Shown: positions 14,919 through 21,704 of the stretch, one piece after another
Layout of the letters: each line of letters opens with the position of its first letter
Numbering within the stretch: the stretch's first letter is position 1
From: UBA2144 sp964506185
Lineage (GTDB): Bacteria > Patescibacteriota > Gracilibacteria > Peribacterales > Peribacteraceae
Length of the DNA: 31,805 nucleotides
Direction: 5' to 3'
NCBI GenBank assembly: GCA_964506185.1
Contig: CAZDKL010000021.1
Span: forward strand, 1-31,805
Translations under genes and position numbers: made by a program
Notes under the pieces: model-generated
The model's database searches: none
What the model was told of the DNA's origin: nothing
What the model saw: the letters and a program-made list of their open reading frames with translations, nothing else

Positions 14919-16235
14919 ATGGATGAAATAACCTACAAATCAGCATCATTCTACGACGACTTGGCAGCTGAGTCCGATCCGCATGTCCACATGGTCATGA
15001 TTGCGACGAAGCCGGACATCATTAAACAAGTACCGTTATTCAAAGAGCTCAAAAAGCGTGGGCACGTTGCGGTTCTGGCACACACTGGCCAGCACTATGA
15101 TGAGAACTTGAGTGGTGGGATGCTTAAAGAGTTTGGAGTTGAGCCGGATTTGAATCTGAATGTACGCGGTGGAATGCACGAGATAGTCAGTCAGATAATC
15201 GGACGCTTGGGTTACGTAATTGGAGAACTTAAAAATCTAGGAAAGATAGTCATTCCTTATGTCCACGGAGACACGACGACTGCGATGGCCGCAAGTAATG
15301 CGGGATTTTGCCACGCTTTCTCGTCAGTTCATGTTGAAGCAGGAATTAGGACTCTCACGCCTGACTTTCAGTTGTTTGGAGAGATCACTGACATTGATCG
15401 TTGGAGGAATTACACAATGAAAAGAGATAGTTGGAAGCGCGGATCACAGGAACCTTTTCCTGAGCAGTTCAATACAAGGTGTAGTGAATGTGCAACGGGG
15501 ATTCACTTAGCTCCAGTTGAACTTGATCGTGAGTTTATGCTCAGTGAAGGATTTAATGATGATCGAATATTCGTCGTAGGTAACTCAGTTGTTGATGCGA
15601 CACTTGAGGCAGTAGAGAACTCGAAGAACTCAAACATATTCGAAAAGTATCCTCAATTAGCGGAAGGCAACTTCGTTCGGTTCTGCATTCACAGGAGAGA
15701 GAACTGCGTATCCGAAAAAAGATTCATGGCGATCTTTGGTGCGCTTAAGTCATTCATCGAAGAAGGAAAGAACGTTCTCCTGATCAACATGAATCAAACA
15801 AAAAGAGCATTTGCCGCCTTCGGACTGGAAGAAGAGGTTGCACGCTTGGATCAAGAACATGATAATTTCGTCTTCTCTGAAGTCTGGCCTCTTTATACAG
15901 ATGTCATTGCCGCAATGAACAAAGCTTCGGTCTGCGCAACGGACTCGGGTTCCATGCAGGAAGAAATGAATGTACTTGGCGTTCCATGCGTCACTCTCAG
16001 ATTCGGATCAGACAGATCAGAATCAATTATGAACGGTGGGAATTTGATCGCGCCTCCGGTCGATTCAGAAGTCATAAAAAAGATTATCGAGTTTGCTTGG
16101 GGTAATGATGATATGCGAAAAGTTCCAAAGATTTACGGAGAAAATGTTAGTGCTAAGTGTGTTGATGCGGTGGAAAGTGTGCTAAATGCGGGGGAAGAGG
16201 TATTTCGTTCAGAGGATGAAAGATTAAAGATTTAA
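14919..16235 (+). CDS. wecB: UDP-N-acetylglucosamine 2-epimerase-like protein
   Basis: GT-B-fold epimerase that converts UDP-GlcNAc to UDP-ManNAc. Motifs are MVMIATKPDIIKQVPLFKEL, TGQHYDENLS, VHGDTTTAMAASNAG, HVEAGIRTL, VVGNSVVDAT, HRREN and the C-terminal ATDSGSMQEEMNVLGVPCVT. At 438 residues it is longer than the usual 370-380. The extra part is an N-terminal extension of about 20 residues and an insertion of about 40 residues after HVEAGIRTL, where the family normally reads PEExNR. The common TERPE near the end is FGSDRSES here. The true substrate may therefore differ. A -10-like TAATCT lies 9 bases before the ATG. It is followed by the ligase-like gene across a heptad-repeat hairpin. Confidence 0.85.
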   Translation: MDEITYKSASFYDDLAAESDPHVHMVMIATKPDIIKQVPLFKELKKRGHVAVLAHTGQHYDENLSGGMLKEFGVEPDLNLNVRGGMHEIVSQIIGRLGYVIGELKNLGKIVIPYVHGDTTTAMAASNAGFCHAFSSVHVEAGIRTLTPDFQLFGEITDIDRWRNYTMKRDSWKRGSQEPFPEQFNTRCSECATGIHLAPVELDREFMLSEGFNDDRIFVVGNSVVDATLEAVENSKNSNIFEKYPQLAEGNFVRFCIHRRENCVSEKRFMAIFGALKSFIEEGKNVLLINMNQTKRAFAAFGLEEEVARLDQEHDNFVFSEVWPLYTDVIAAMNKASVCATDSGSMQEEMNVLGVPCVTLRFGSDRSESIMNGGNLIAPPVDSEVIKKIIEFAWGNDDMRKVPKIYGENVSAKCVDAVESVLNAGEEVFRSEDERLKI

Positions 16236-16312
16236 TGAATAATGAAGAATGAATAATGAATAATTGGTACAATTAGAAGGAATTATTCATTCTTAACTAT
16301 TCATTATTCATT
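16235..16312. repeat. Inverted heptad repeats between wecB and the ligase-like gene
   Basis: The left arm is ATGAATA, ATGAAGA, ATGAATA, ATGAATA; the right arm, starting near 16281, is the reverse complement (TATTCAT-type units). The pair can form a long AT-rich hairpin that fills the entire space between the stop of wecB and the next start codon. Confidence 0.85.
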
Positions 16313-16318
16313 TCTCAG

Positions 16319-17668
16319 ATGCTCCAACGCCTAAGGCAATCTCTGGCTCTGGCTCTGATAGCGCTTCTCCCATTCCACGCACTTCTAGTCACGCTTGGGA
16401 CTAAGTTAATTAAGGGTCCTGGGAATGCACCAATGAGTCAGCTGGCAATTTGGAAAGAAGGACTGCTTGCAGCCATTCTCTTGGTTGCGTTTTTTGAGTG
16501 GATCAAATCAAAAAAGAAATGGAAGTTTGATGAAATAGATTTATCAATCGTATTGCTGATAGTTCTCTCGATTGTTGTTACTAACTTCACTCATTCAGAT
16601 TGGAAGCTGTACCTCTTCGGATTTAAATATGATTTTGTTCCGCTGATTGCATTCTTCGCACTCAGGCGAGTCAAATGGTCAGACAAGTTTATTAAGAATG
16701 CGTTTAGTTTGATTATTGGAGTTGGAGTTCTGGTTGCAGGTTATGGAATAGTTGCGATGTTTTTGCCTCAGGCTTGGTTCACGTTACTTGGATATTCTGA
16801 TCTACATTCCTTATATTTACCTGATGCACCTTTGGCTGCTTTCCAACAGATTGAATCCATAGGAATCAGGCGTATGCAGAGTGTAATGAGTGGGCCAAAC
16901 CAACTCGGCTTATGGTTGCTTTTGCCGTGGAGCTTGGCTATTTATAGGTTGATAGGTGATAGGTTACAGGTTACAGGTTATAGGTTACAGGTTACAGGTT
17001 TATTGGGTCTTGCATTGCTTCTAACATTCTCACGTTCCGCTTGGATTGCAGCGTTTGTAATCTTTGTAATTGTTCTATATCAAGCTAAGTCAAAGAAAGC
17101 ATTTAAGAAATCTATGACGGGGATTGTGGGACTGATTGTTGTCAGTGCAATAGTATTGGTGATGGTTCAACCTGGAGTTTTGCTCAGGTTAACATCTTCG
17201 AGCGGCCATTTGACCAAACCGATTGAAGCTTGGCAGGTTATGACAGAGAGCAAGTTCGGATTAGGTTTGGGAATGGCAGGTCCCGCAAGCAACAGAGTCA
17301 GTGACGCGTGCGTGCATCTTCCGGAGGGGAGTGATGCTAGTTGGGCAAGCGACAGGCTGGATCTTTGTGTTTTCATAGGGGAATCTCAGGTACAACCGTC
17401 AGACAGAGAATGTAAATGCCCGTTCCTGCCCGAAAACTGGTATCTGCAGATCGGGATCGAGCTTGGAATAATAGGGTTTGCTCTTTATCTGATAATGATC
17501 TTCTTTGTAATTCGCTTACTAAGGAATAATGAGAAGATTAAGCCTATTCTGCTCGCATTTATTGGCGTATCAATAGCCGCATTATTCCTTCATGCATGGG
17601 AAGATAGCGCTGTGGCGTATACGATCTGGGTTCTTATATCTTCATTTAAGGGCCAAAATAAGGTATAA
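16319..17668 (+). CDS. O-antigen ligase/polymerase-like membrane protein
   Basis: A polytopic membrane protein of 449 residues with about ten hydrophobic segments. The Wzy/WaaL-type signature is seen in LTFSRSAWIAAFVIFVIVL (residues about 235-255) and in the end PENWYLQIGIELGIIGFALY (about 370-390), which is typical of the Wzy_C family. The large extracellular loop between them (about 290-370) has four cysteines (SDACVHL, LDLCVF, RECKCPF), possibly disulfide-bonded outside the cell. Residues about 209-228 between helices are encoded by a heptad repeat and read as RLQVTGY-RLQVTGL. Ligase and polymerase cannot be told apart from sequence alone. Confidence 0.85.
   Translation: MLQRLRQSLALALIALLPFHALLVTLGTKLIKGPGNAPMSQLAIWKEGLLAAILLVAFFEWIKSKKKWKFDEIDLSIVLLIVLSIVVTNFTHSDWKLYLFGFKYDFVPLIAFFALRRVKWSDKFIKNAFSLIIGVGVLVAGYGIVAMFLPQAWFTLLGYSDLHSLYLPDAPLAAFQQIESIGIRRMQSVMSGPNQLGLWLLLPWSLAIYRLIGDRLQVTGYRLQVTGLLGLALLLTFSRSAWIAAFVIFVIVLYQAKSKKAFKKSMTGIVGLIVVSAIVLVMVQPGVLLRLTSSSGHLTKPIEAWQVMTESKFGLGLGMAGPASNRVSDACVHLPEGSDASWASDRLDLCVFIGESQVQPSDRECKCPFLPENWYLQIGIELGIIGFALYLIMIFFVIRLLRNNEKIKPILLAFIGVSIAALFLHAWEDSAVAYTIWVLISSFKGQNKV
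16944..17000 (+). repeat. In-frame heptad repeat inside the ligase-like gene
   Basis: Eight near-identical 7-base units of the ATAGGTT/ACAGGTT type (the first is one base longer) lie between two membrane-helix coding segments. They encode a tandem RLQVTGx peptide. Confidence 0.9.
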
Positions 17669-17669
17669 T
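17641..17669 (+). promoter_or_regulatory. Promoter of the 165-residue unknown gene
   Basis: TTCATT, 17-base spacer, perfect TATAAT (17664-17669), which overlaps the stop codon of the ligase-like gene. The ATG is 26 bases further, so this is one of the few genes here with a leader. Confidence 0.55.
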
Positions 17670-17695
17670 AGTCATGTATTTACCAAAACAAACAT

Positions 17696-18193
17696 ATGTC
17701 ACAGAATCCAAGAGAAGAGGCTGATGTGCACGCACAACCTGAGCGCAAGGATGCATCAAGTGAATCATCTAATAGCATAAAGAGTTGGGTAACTGGAGCT
17801 CTCAATTCCGTAGGAATATGGCCAGGAGGGAAACCACTTGAAAAAATGTCACAGGACCAATTGGTTAAAGAATTGGCAAGGCTTGTACGTGAAATAAAAC
17901 ATATTAATATCGTATTGGCCAATAGTCATGATGGTATAAGTGAAAAGCCGCTGAGTATGGAAGAGGAAGAAAGGTTAGTTAAACAACTTGAATCTTTGTA
18001 TGCCAGGAAAGAAAGGGCTACAAGGATTATGGGAGCAAATAGTAGTGAATATTCCCGTGCTGATGCCGAAGCAGATGCTCTATGGGATCGAACTCAAAGA
18101 GACGCAGATGAGGCCGGCATCCCTTCTGCAGAAGAAATGACGGATCAGTTAGAGGCAGAAATAAGACGAGATCAAGATAGAAGAGCAGCATAG
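17696..18193 (+). CDS. Hypothetical charged helical protein, 165 residues
   Basis: Unknown protein. Residues 1-28 are disordered and polar. A short segment SIKSWVTGALNSVGIWPGGK (27-46) is amphipathic. Residues about 50-165 are highly charged and helical (QDQLVKELARLVREIKHINI; EEEERLVKQLESLYARKERA; EEMTDQLEAEIRRDQDRRAA), probably coiled coil. No signal peptide or membrane helix is visible. It converges with the next gene, separated by 32 bases. The SW-x-x-TG segment resembles one near the C-terminus of that neighbour, hinting at a shared partner. Confidence 0.65.
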   Translation: MSQNPREEADVHAQPERKDASSESSNSIKSWVTGALNSVGIWPGGKPLEKMSQDQLVKELARLVREIKHINIVLANSHDGISEKPLSMEEEERLVKQLESLYARKERATRIMGANSSEYSRADAEADALWDRTQRDADEAGIPSAEEMTDQLEAEIRRDQDRRAA

Positions 18194-18225
18194 TCGTCGC
18201 TTACACGATCTGGATGCTCATAGCA

Positions 18226-19164
18226 TTATTCGGCATCTGACTGTCCTGTTGCAGCCTGCTTCTGCGCACGTGATCTTAGCCATGCTCTAACAGCTGGAGC
18301 AATTCCAAAGCTTGCAAGATTTCCTGCCCATCTTCCGGTCCACTTCCCCCAACTTTCAGCTGTAGGTTTGGTTGCTGTAGTAAGAGTTTGGGCTTCTAAG
18401 GCTGCTGCCTCCTCTTCTGTCGCTGGCAAAAGTTCATCACCAGGACCGAGTTCACTTTCATCTGTTGCGACTACTTGGTCGTCAGCCGGTTTAAGTGTAA
18501 GTTCGTCAACATCAATTGTCTGCGCATGATGTGCGGGGATTGCTTCAGCATCTGCTTGTTGTGCCGCCCTTCGTTTTGCTGCTTTGCGCCTTTCCTGCAG
18601 AGCAATCACTTCGGGAAATCTGGGATGCAAAACTGATGCAGTACCGTGAGCTCTTTTTGAATGTGCTATTAGAGTTTTTACATCTCCAAGAGCGGGAGAG
18701 TCTGCACTTAATGTTGGAGTTTCCGCTTCTTTGTTAACTGCTTGTGCGGCTTGCCTGAAGTCTTGGTCAACTGCTGCCTCAGCAACTTTGATCTCGGAAT
18801 TAATTGCTGCTGTTTCTTGCAACATATTTCCAACATCAACTCGTAACGTTTTTAATTTATCGGTAATGACTTTCATTCTTCTCAAAACTTCTTTACGTCC
18901 TTCCGCATCTTCAGCTGTAAGTAATTCTCTCATTAGTGCCTTCATATAGCCTTGGGCGCCTGCGCAGTATCTTGCACAAAGCTTCTGCCAATCGCTTGGA
19001 GTTTTCTTTTCGGTGTCGCCGAATTCTGCAGAGAAATCTGGTACTGCAACAGGGAATTCATCGGTATCTGCGGTTGATGGATCATGCTTTTCTCCTCCTG
19101 CCCCATCTTTCTTTACTGGCAAGGCCGGTGGTGTTGGTACGGACGAATCTGGTTTGTCTGGCAT
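18226..19164 (-). CDS. Hypothetical acidic/Ala-rich protein, 312 residues
   Basis: Unknown protein. I use the ATG at 19164 (MPDKPDSSVPTPPALP), because the longer reading would run into the guaA start on the other strand. It starts with a disordered Pro/Asp region (1-60) and a helical region with three cysteines (QKLCARYCAGAQGYMKALMR). A coiled-coil region follows (MKVITDKLKTLRVDVGNMLQ), then Ala/Glu-rich linkers. The C-terminus is amphipathic (ESWGKWTGRWAGNLASFGIA) and ends basic. Just upstream, GAGGAG and a GGAGAC/GTCTCC inverted repeat precede the ATG, so translation may be controlled by a small hairpin. Base composition matches its neighbours. Confidence 0.65.
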   Translation of the reverse strand: MPDKPDSSVPTPPALPVKKDGAGGEKHDPSTADTDEFPVAVPDFSAEFGDTEKKTPSDWQKLCARYCAGAQGYMKALMRELLTAEDAEGRKEVLRRMKVITDKLKTLRVDVGNMLQETAAINSEIKVAEAAVDQDFRQAAQAVNKEAETPTLSADSPALGDVKTLIAHSKRAHGTASVLHPRFPEVIALQERRKAAKRRAAQQADAEAIPAHHAQTIDVDELTLKPADDQVVATDESELGPGDELLPATEEEAAALEAQTLTTATKPTAESWGKWTGRWAGNLASFGIAPAVRAWLRSRAQKQAATGQSDAE

Positions 19165-19195
19165 AGGAGACCAAGTCTCCTCTTCGGGAATTATT

Positions 19196-19225
19196 TTGTC
19201 AATATCTTCCCTGAGCCTGTATGCT
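19196..19225 (+). promoter_or_regulatory. Promoter of guaA
   Basis: TTGTCA (19196-19201), 18-base spacer, TATGCT (19220-19225), ending 6 bases before the guaA ATG. It supports the start at 19232 against the longer in-frame reading. Confidence 0.5.
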
Positions 19226-19231
19226 GTGTAT

Positions 19232-21022
19232 ATGAAAAGCATCGTAATCCTCGATTTCGGCGGCCAATACGCGCATTTGATTGCAAGCAGGGTCCGCCGT
19301 CTTGGGGTTTACTCGGAAATCCGTGAAGCAGAGACTCCTGCATCAGAATTAGCGGAATGTGCGGGAATTATCCTCTCCGGAGGACCTCAAAGCGTAAATG
19401 AAGAAGGCGCACCGCACGGAGATCCCGCGATTTTCAAGCTTGGTATTCCTGTTCTCGGGATTTGTTATGGACTTCATTGGATGACGCATGTGCTGGGAGG
19501 AGAAGTGACGAGTTCGGGTGTTAAGGAGTATGGAAAGGCGAAGATTGCGGGTTCGGATTCGAGCTTATTCAAAGATTGTCCTGATGAGTTTGTTGCATGG
19601 ATGTCGCATGGGGATGAGGCGGTTAAGTTGCCGGAGGGGTTTGAGCGAATGGCAACATCAGAGTCTTCCGAAAACTCCGGTTTTGCAGATGAAAAGAAAA
19701 AACTTTTCGCGATCCAGTTTCATCCGGAGGTTACGCATACGGAATGCGGGGAAACAATTCTTAAGAACTTTGTAGGAATGTGCGAGGCCGATCCTTGGTC
19801 AGTCGAAGGATATTCGGATCGAATTCAGGAAGAAATCAAAGCTCAGGTCGGCGACAAAAAAGTTTTCATGCTTGTGTCAGGCGGAGTTGATTCGTCAGTT
19901 GCTTTTACACTGCTTGATAAAACTCTTGGAGCAGATCGTGTTCAGGGTTTGCTTGTTGATACGGGCTTGATGAGGAAGGATGAGGTTAAGAATATTCAAA
20001 AAGCTTTTGCAGATTTGGATTTGCCTAATTTAAGAGTCGAAGACGCGTCAGAGTTATTCTTTAAAAACCTTAAAGGAGTTTATGATCCGGAAAAGAAACG
20101 GGAGATAATCGGGAAAACATTTCTTGATGTTCAGTCTTCGGTTGCAAAAGAGCTTGGGCTTGAATGCCCTTCGACAAGCTCAGGGCAAACATCGCAGAGC
20201 GATGTTTGGATGTTAGGACAGGGGACGATATATCCGGATACAATTGAGACAGGAGGAACAAAGCATGCGGATAAAATAAAAACACATCACAATCGCGTGG
20301 AAGAAGTTCAGAAGATGATTGAGGAGGGGAGGGTGATTGAGCCTCTTAAGGATTTGTACAAGGATGAAGTAAGAGAATTGGGTGAAATACTTGGTCTTCC
20401 GCACGATTTGGTCTGGAGGCATCCGTTCCCGGGGCCGGGGCTGGGAGTCAGGATTTTGTGTGCCGAAGAAGAGAGCTTAGAACTTAGAGCTCAGAACTTA
20501 GGGAAAGTACTGCCTATTAAGTCAGTCGGAGTTCAGGGAGACGGGAGGACGTACAGGCATGCGATTGCCGTATTTTCAGATAATCCTTATGAGGTCAGCG
20601 AAGAGTTATGGAAACAGTCAGCCGAAATTCCGAATAAGAATCAGGAGATTAATCGTGTTCTTAAATGCACATCTCACTCAGAGCCTGCTGAGTTTGTATT
20701 TACATCCGGTTACCTGACGCGTGAGCGTGCTGATTTACTTCGCGAAGCTGATCAGATTGTATATGAAGAAATGCACTCAGAGAATCTTTACGAAAGCATT
20801 TGGCAGTTCCCGGTTGTACTTCTTCCATTCGGTTCCGAGTCAGGCCAGCAATCGATCGTCCTCAGACCCATTGAATCAACTGACGCAATGACTGCAAATT
20901 CTGCGCATCTCCCTGAAGAAGTTCTAATGAAAATGACAGAAAGAATCCTCAGCTTAGATGGAATTGATATGGTGTTTTATGATCTGACTAGCAAGCCGCC
21001 GGGGACCATAGAATGGGAATAA
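19232..21022 (+). CDS. guaA: GMP synthase (glutamine-hydrolysing), long eukaryote-like form
   Basis: It converts XMP to GMP with ATP and glutamine. The class I glutaminase domain (1 to about 190) has GICYGLHWM with the nucleophilic Cys, and IQFHPEVTHTECG with His/Glu. The position after CYG-L is His where Gln is usual. The ATP pyrophosphatase domain has LVSGGVDSSVA and GQGTIYPDTIE. The protein is 596 residues against about 525 in E. coli. The extra length lies after HPFPGPGLGVRIL, where CAEE, LPIKSVGVQGDGRTYRH and the end DLTSKPPGTIEWE resemble human GMPS with its extra dimerization subdomain. Two repeat-derived inserts are also seen, at residues about 312-326 and about 414-423. The start at ATG 19232 places MKSIVILDFGGQYAHLI at the N-terminus, as in the family. 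Confidence 0.96.
   Translation: MKSIVILDFGGQYAHLIASRVRRLGVYSEIREAETPASELAECAGIILSGGPQSVNEEGAPHGDPAIFKLGIPVLGICYGLHWMTHVLGGEVTSSGVKEYGKAKIAGSDSSLFKDCPDEFVAWMSHGDEAVKLPEGFERMATSESSENSGFADEKKKLFAIQFHPEVTHTECGETILKNFVGMCEADPWSVEGYSDRIQEEIKAQVGDKKVFMLVSGGVDSSVAFTLLDKTLGADRVQGLLVDTGLMRKDEVKNIQKAFADLDLPNLRVEDASELFFKNLKGVYDPEKKREIIGKTFLDVQSSVAKELGLECPSTSSGQTSQSDVWMLGQGTIYPDTIETGGTKHADKIKTHHNRVEEVQKMIEEGRVIEPLKDLYKDEVRELGEILGLPHDLVWRHPFPGPGLGVRILCAEEESLELRAQNLGKVLPIKSVGVQGDGRTYRHAIAVFSDNPYEVSEELWKQSAEIPNKNQEINRVLKCTSHSEPAEFVFTSGYLTRERADLLREADQIVYEEMHSENLYESIWQFPVVLLPFGSESGQQSIVLRPIESTDAMTANSAHLPEEVLMKMTERILSLDGIDMVFYDLTSKPPGTIEWE
20166..20207 (+). repeat. Two tandem palindromes inserted in frame in guaA
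   Basis: First, GCCCT and AGGGC arms (20166-20170, 20182-20186) enclose TCGACAAGCTC. Second, a perfect palindrome has arms AAACATCGC (20187-20195) and GCGATGTTT (20199-20207) around AGA. Together they encode CPSTSSGQTSQSDV in a loop between AKELGLE and WMLGQGTIYP that is absent from the E. coli enzyme. Confidence 0.85.
20472..20499 (+). repeat. In-frame heptad repeat inside guaA
   Basis: Four units, AGAGCTT, AGAACTT, AGAGCTC, AGAACTT, encode ESLELRAQNL at the beginning of the extra dimerization segment. Confidence 0.75.
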
Positions 21023-21028
21023 AACCAC

Positions 21029-21049
21029 TGTATGTACAATGTACATACA
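21029..21049. promoter_or_regulatory. Perfect palindrome, possible operator
   Basis: Arms TGTATGTACA (21029-21038) and TGTACATACA (21040-21049) flank a single A. It starts six bases after the guaA stop and about 45 bases upstream of the sigma factor promoter. There is no T-run, so it is not a standard terminator. TGTACA cores are known from YefM/Phd-type antitoxin operators, but no such gene is seen here. Confidence 0.6.
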
Positions 21050-21071
21050 CTTGATTTAACGAGCTTTTGGC

Positions 21072-21100
21072 TTCAGATTTGATGCCAAATTCCCTATACT
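21072..21100 (+). promoter_or_regulatory. Promoter of the sigma factor gene
   Basis: TTCAGA, 17-base spacer, TATACT, ending 9 bases before the ATG at 21110. The -35 overlaps a small TTTGGC/GCCAAA inverted repeat. Confidence 0.45.
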
Positions 21101-21109
21101 TGCGGTCTC

Positions 21110-21679
21110 ATGGGTCCCTTGGACACCAAAGAACAGGCGATACTCAAGCTTGTCAAAGAAGCCAAAGACGGAAGCACGGAATCTTACTCAAAGATTTACG
21201 ACCACTACTTTGAACAAGTTTACAGGTATGCGGCACTGCGAGTTCCTGCCGAAATAGCAGAAGACTTGGTAGCTGATATATTTGTAAAAGCTTGGGAGAA
21301 GATCCATATGTTCAGAGAGCAGAGGGGAGTGCCGTTCGGTGCGTGGTTATTCAGAATCGCACGTAACGAGATAATCGATACCTACAGAACGTCTAAGACA
21401 TGGGAAGAAGTCGATGATGCTCTGGTAGATCCTGATAAGGAAAATCGTGCAGATACGGAGGCAAATCGTACTTTCTTATTGAAGATTGTTAGAAAGGCGA
21501 TGGATAACCTGCCAAGGAAATATTCAGAAGTATTATCACTTTGCTTTATAGCCGATTTGTCGCATGCGGAAGCGGCAAAGGTGCTCAGATGCTCCGAAGG
21601 CTCGGTAAGAGTTCTTAAATTCCGCGCACTCCAGAAACTTAAGGAAGAACTGCCTCCAGGAATGGAGGAAAATCTGTAA
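21110..21679 (+). CDS. RNA polymerase sigma-70 family (ECF-type) factor
   Basis: A 189-residue sigma factor with only regions 2 and 4. Region 2 spans about 28-95: YDHYFEQVYRYAALRVP, EDLVADIFVKAWEKIHMFRE (core binding and -10 recognition), and FGAWLFRIARNEIIDTYR. Region 4 spans about 125-180: LPRKYSEVLSLCFIADLSHA then EAAKVLRCSEGSVRVLKFRA, the helix-turn-helix for the -35. It lies 25 bases before a membrane FecR-domain gene, the usual layout of an ECF sigma factor and its regulator. A possible palindromic operator lies upstream. Its regulon is unknown. Confidence 0.94.
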   Translation: MGPLDTKEQAILKLVKEAKDGSTESYSKIYDHYFEQVYRYAALRVPAEIAEDLVADIFVKAWEKIHMFREQRGVPFGAWLFRIARNEIIDTYRTSKTWEEVDDALVDPDKENRADTEANRTFLLKIVRKAMDNLPRKYSEVLSLCFIADLSHAEAAKVLRCSEGSVRVLKFRALQKLKEELPPGMEENL

Positions 21680-21704
21680 CGTTTGCCAATTCTACTCGTT
21701 TTAT

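Noticed and set aside
19013..19231. 73-residue N-terminal extension of guaA
   Set aside because: It is antisense to the start of the neighbouring gene, not similar to GMP synthases, and a promoter lies inside it just before ATG 19232.
19232..21022. Intein or intron in guaA because of its extra length
   Set aside because: The extra segment resembles the additional dimerization subdomain of long GMP synthases; there are no intein splice-junction motifs.
21029..21049. Toxin-antitoxin locus suggested by the TGTACA palindrome
   Set aside because: No antitoxin or toxin gene is next to it; only the site itself is supported.
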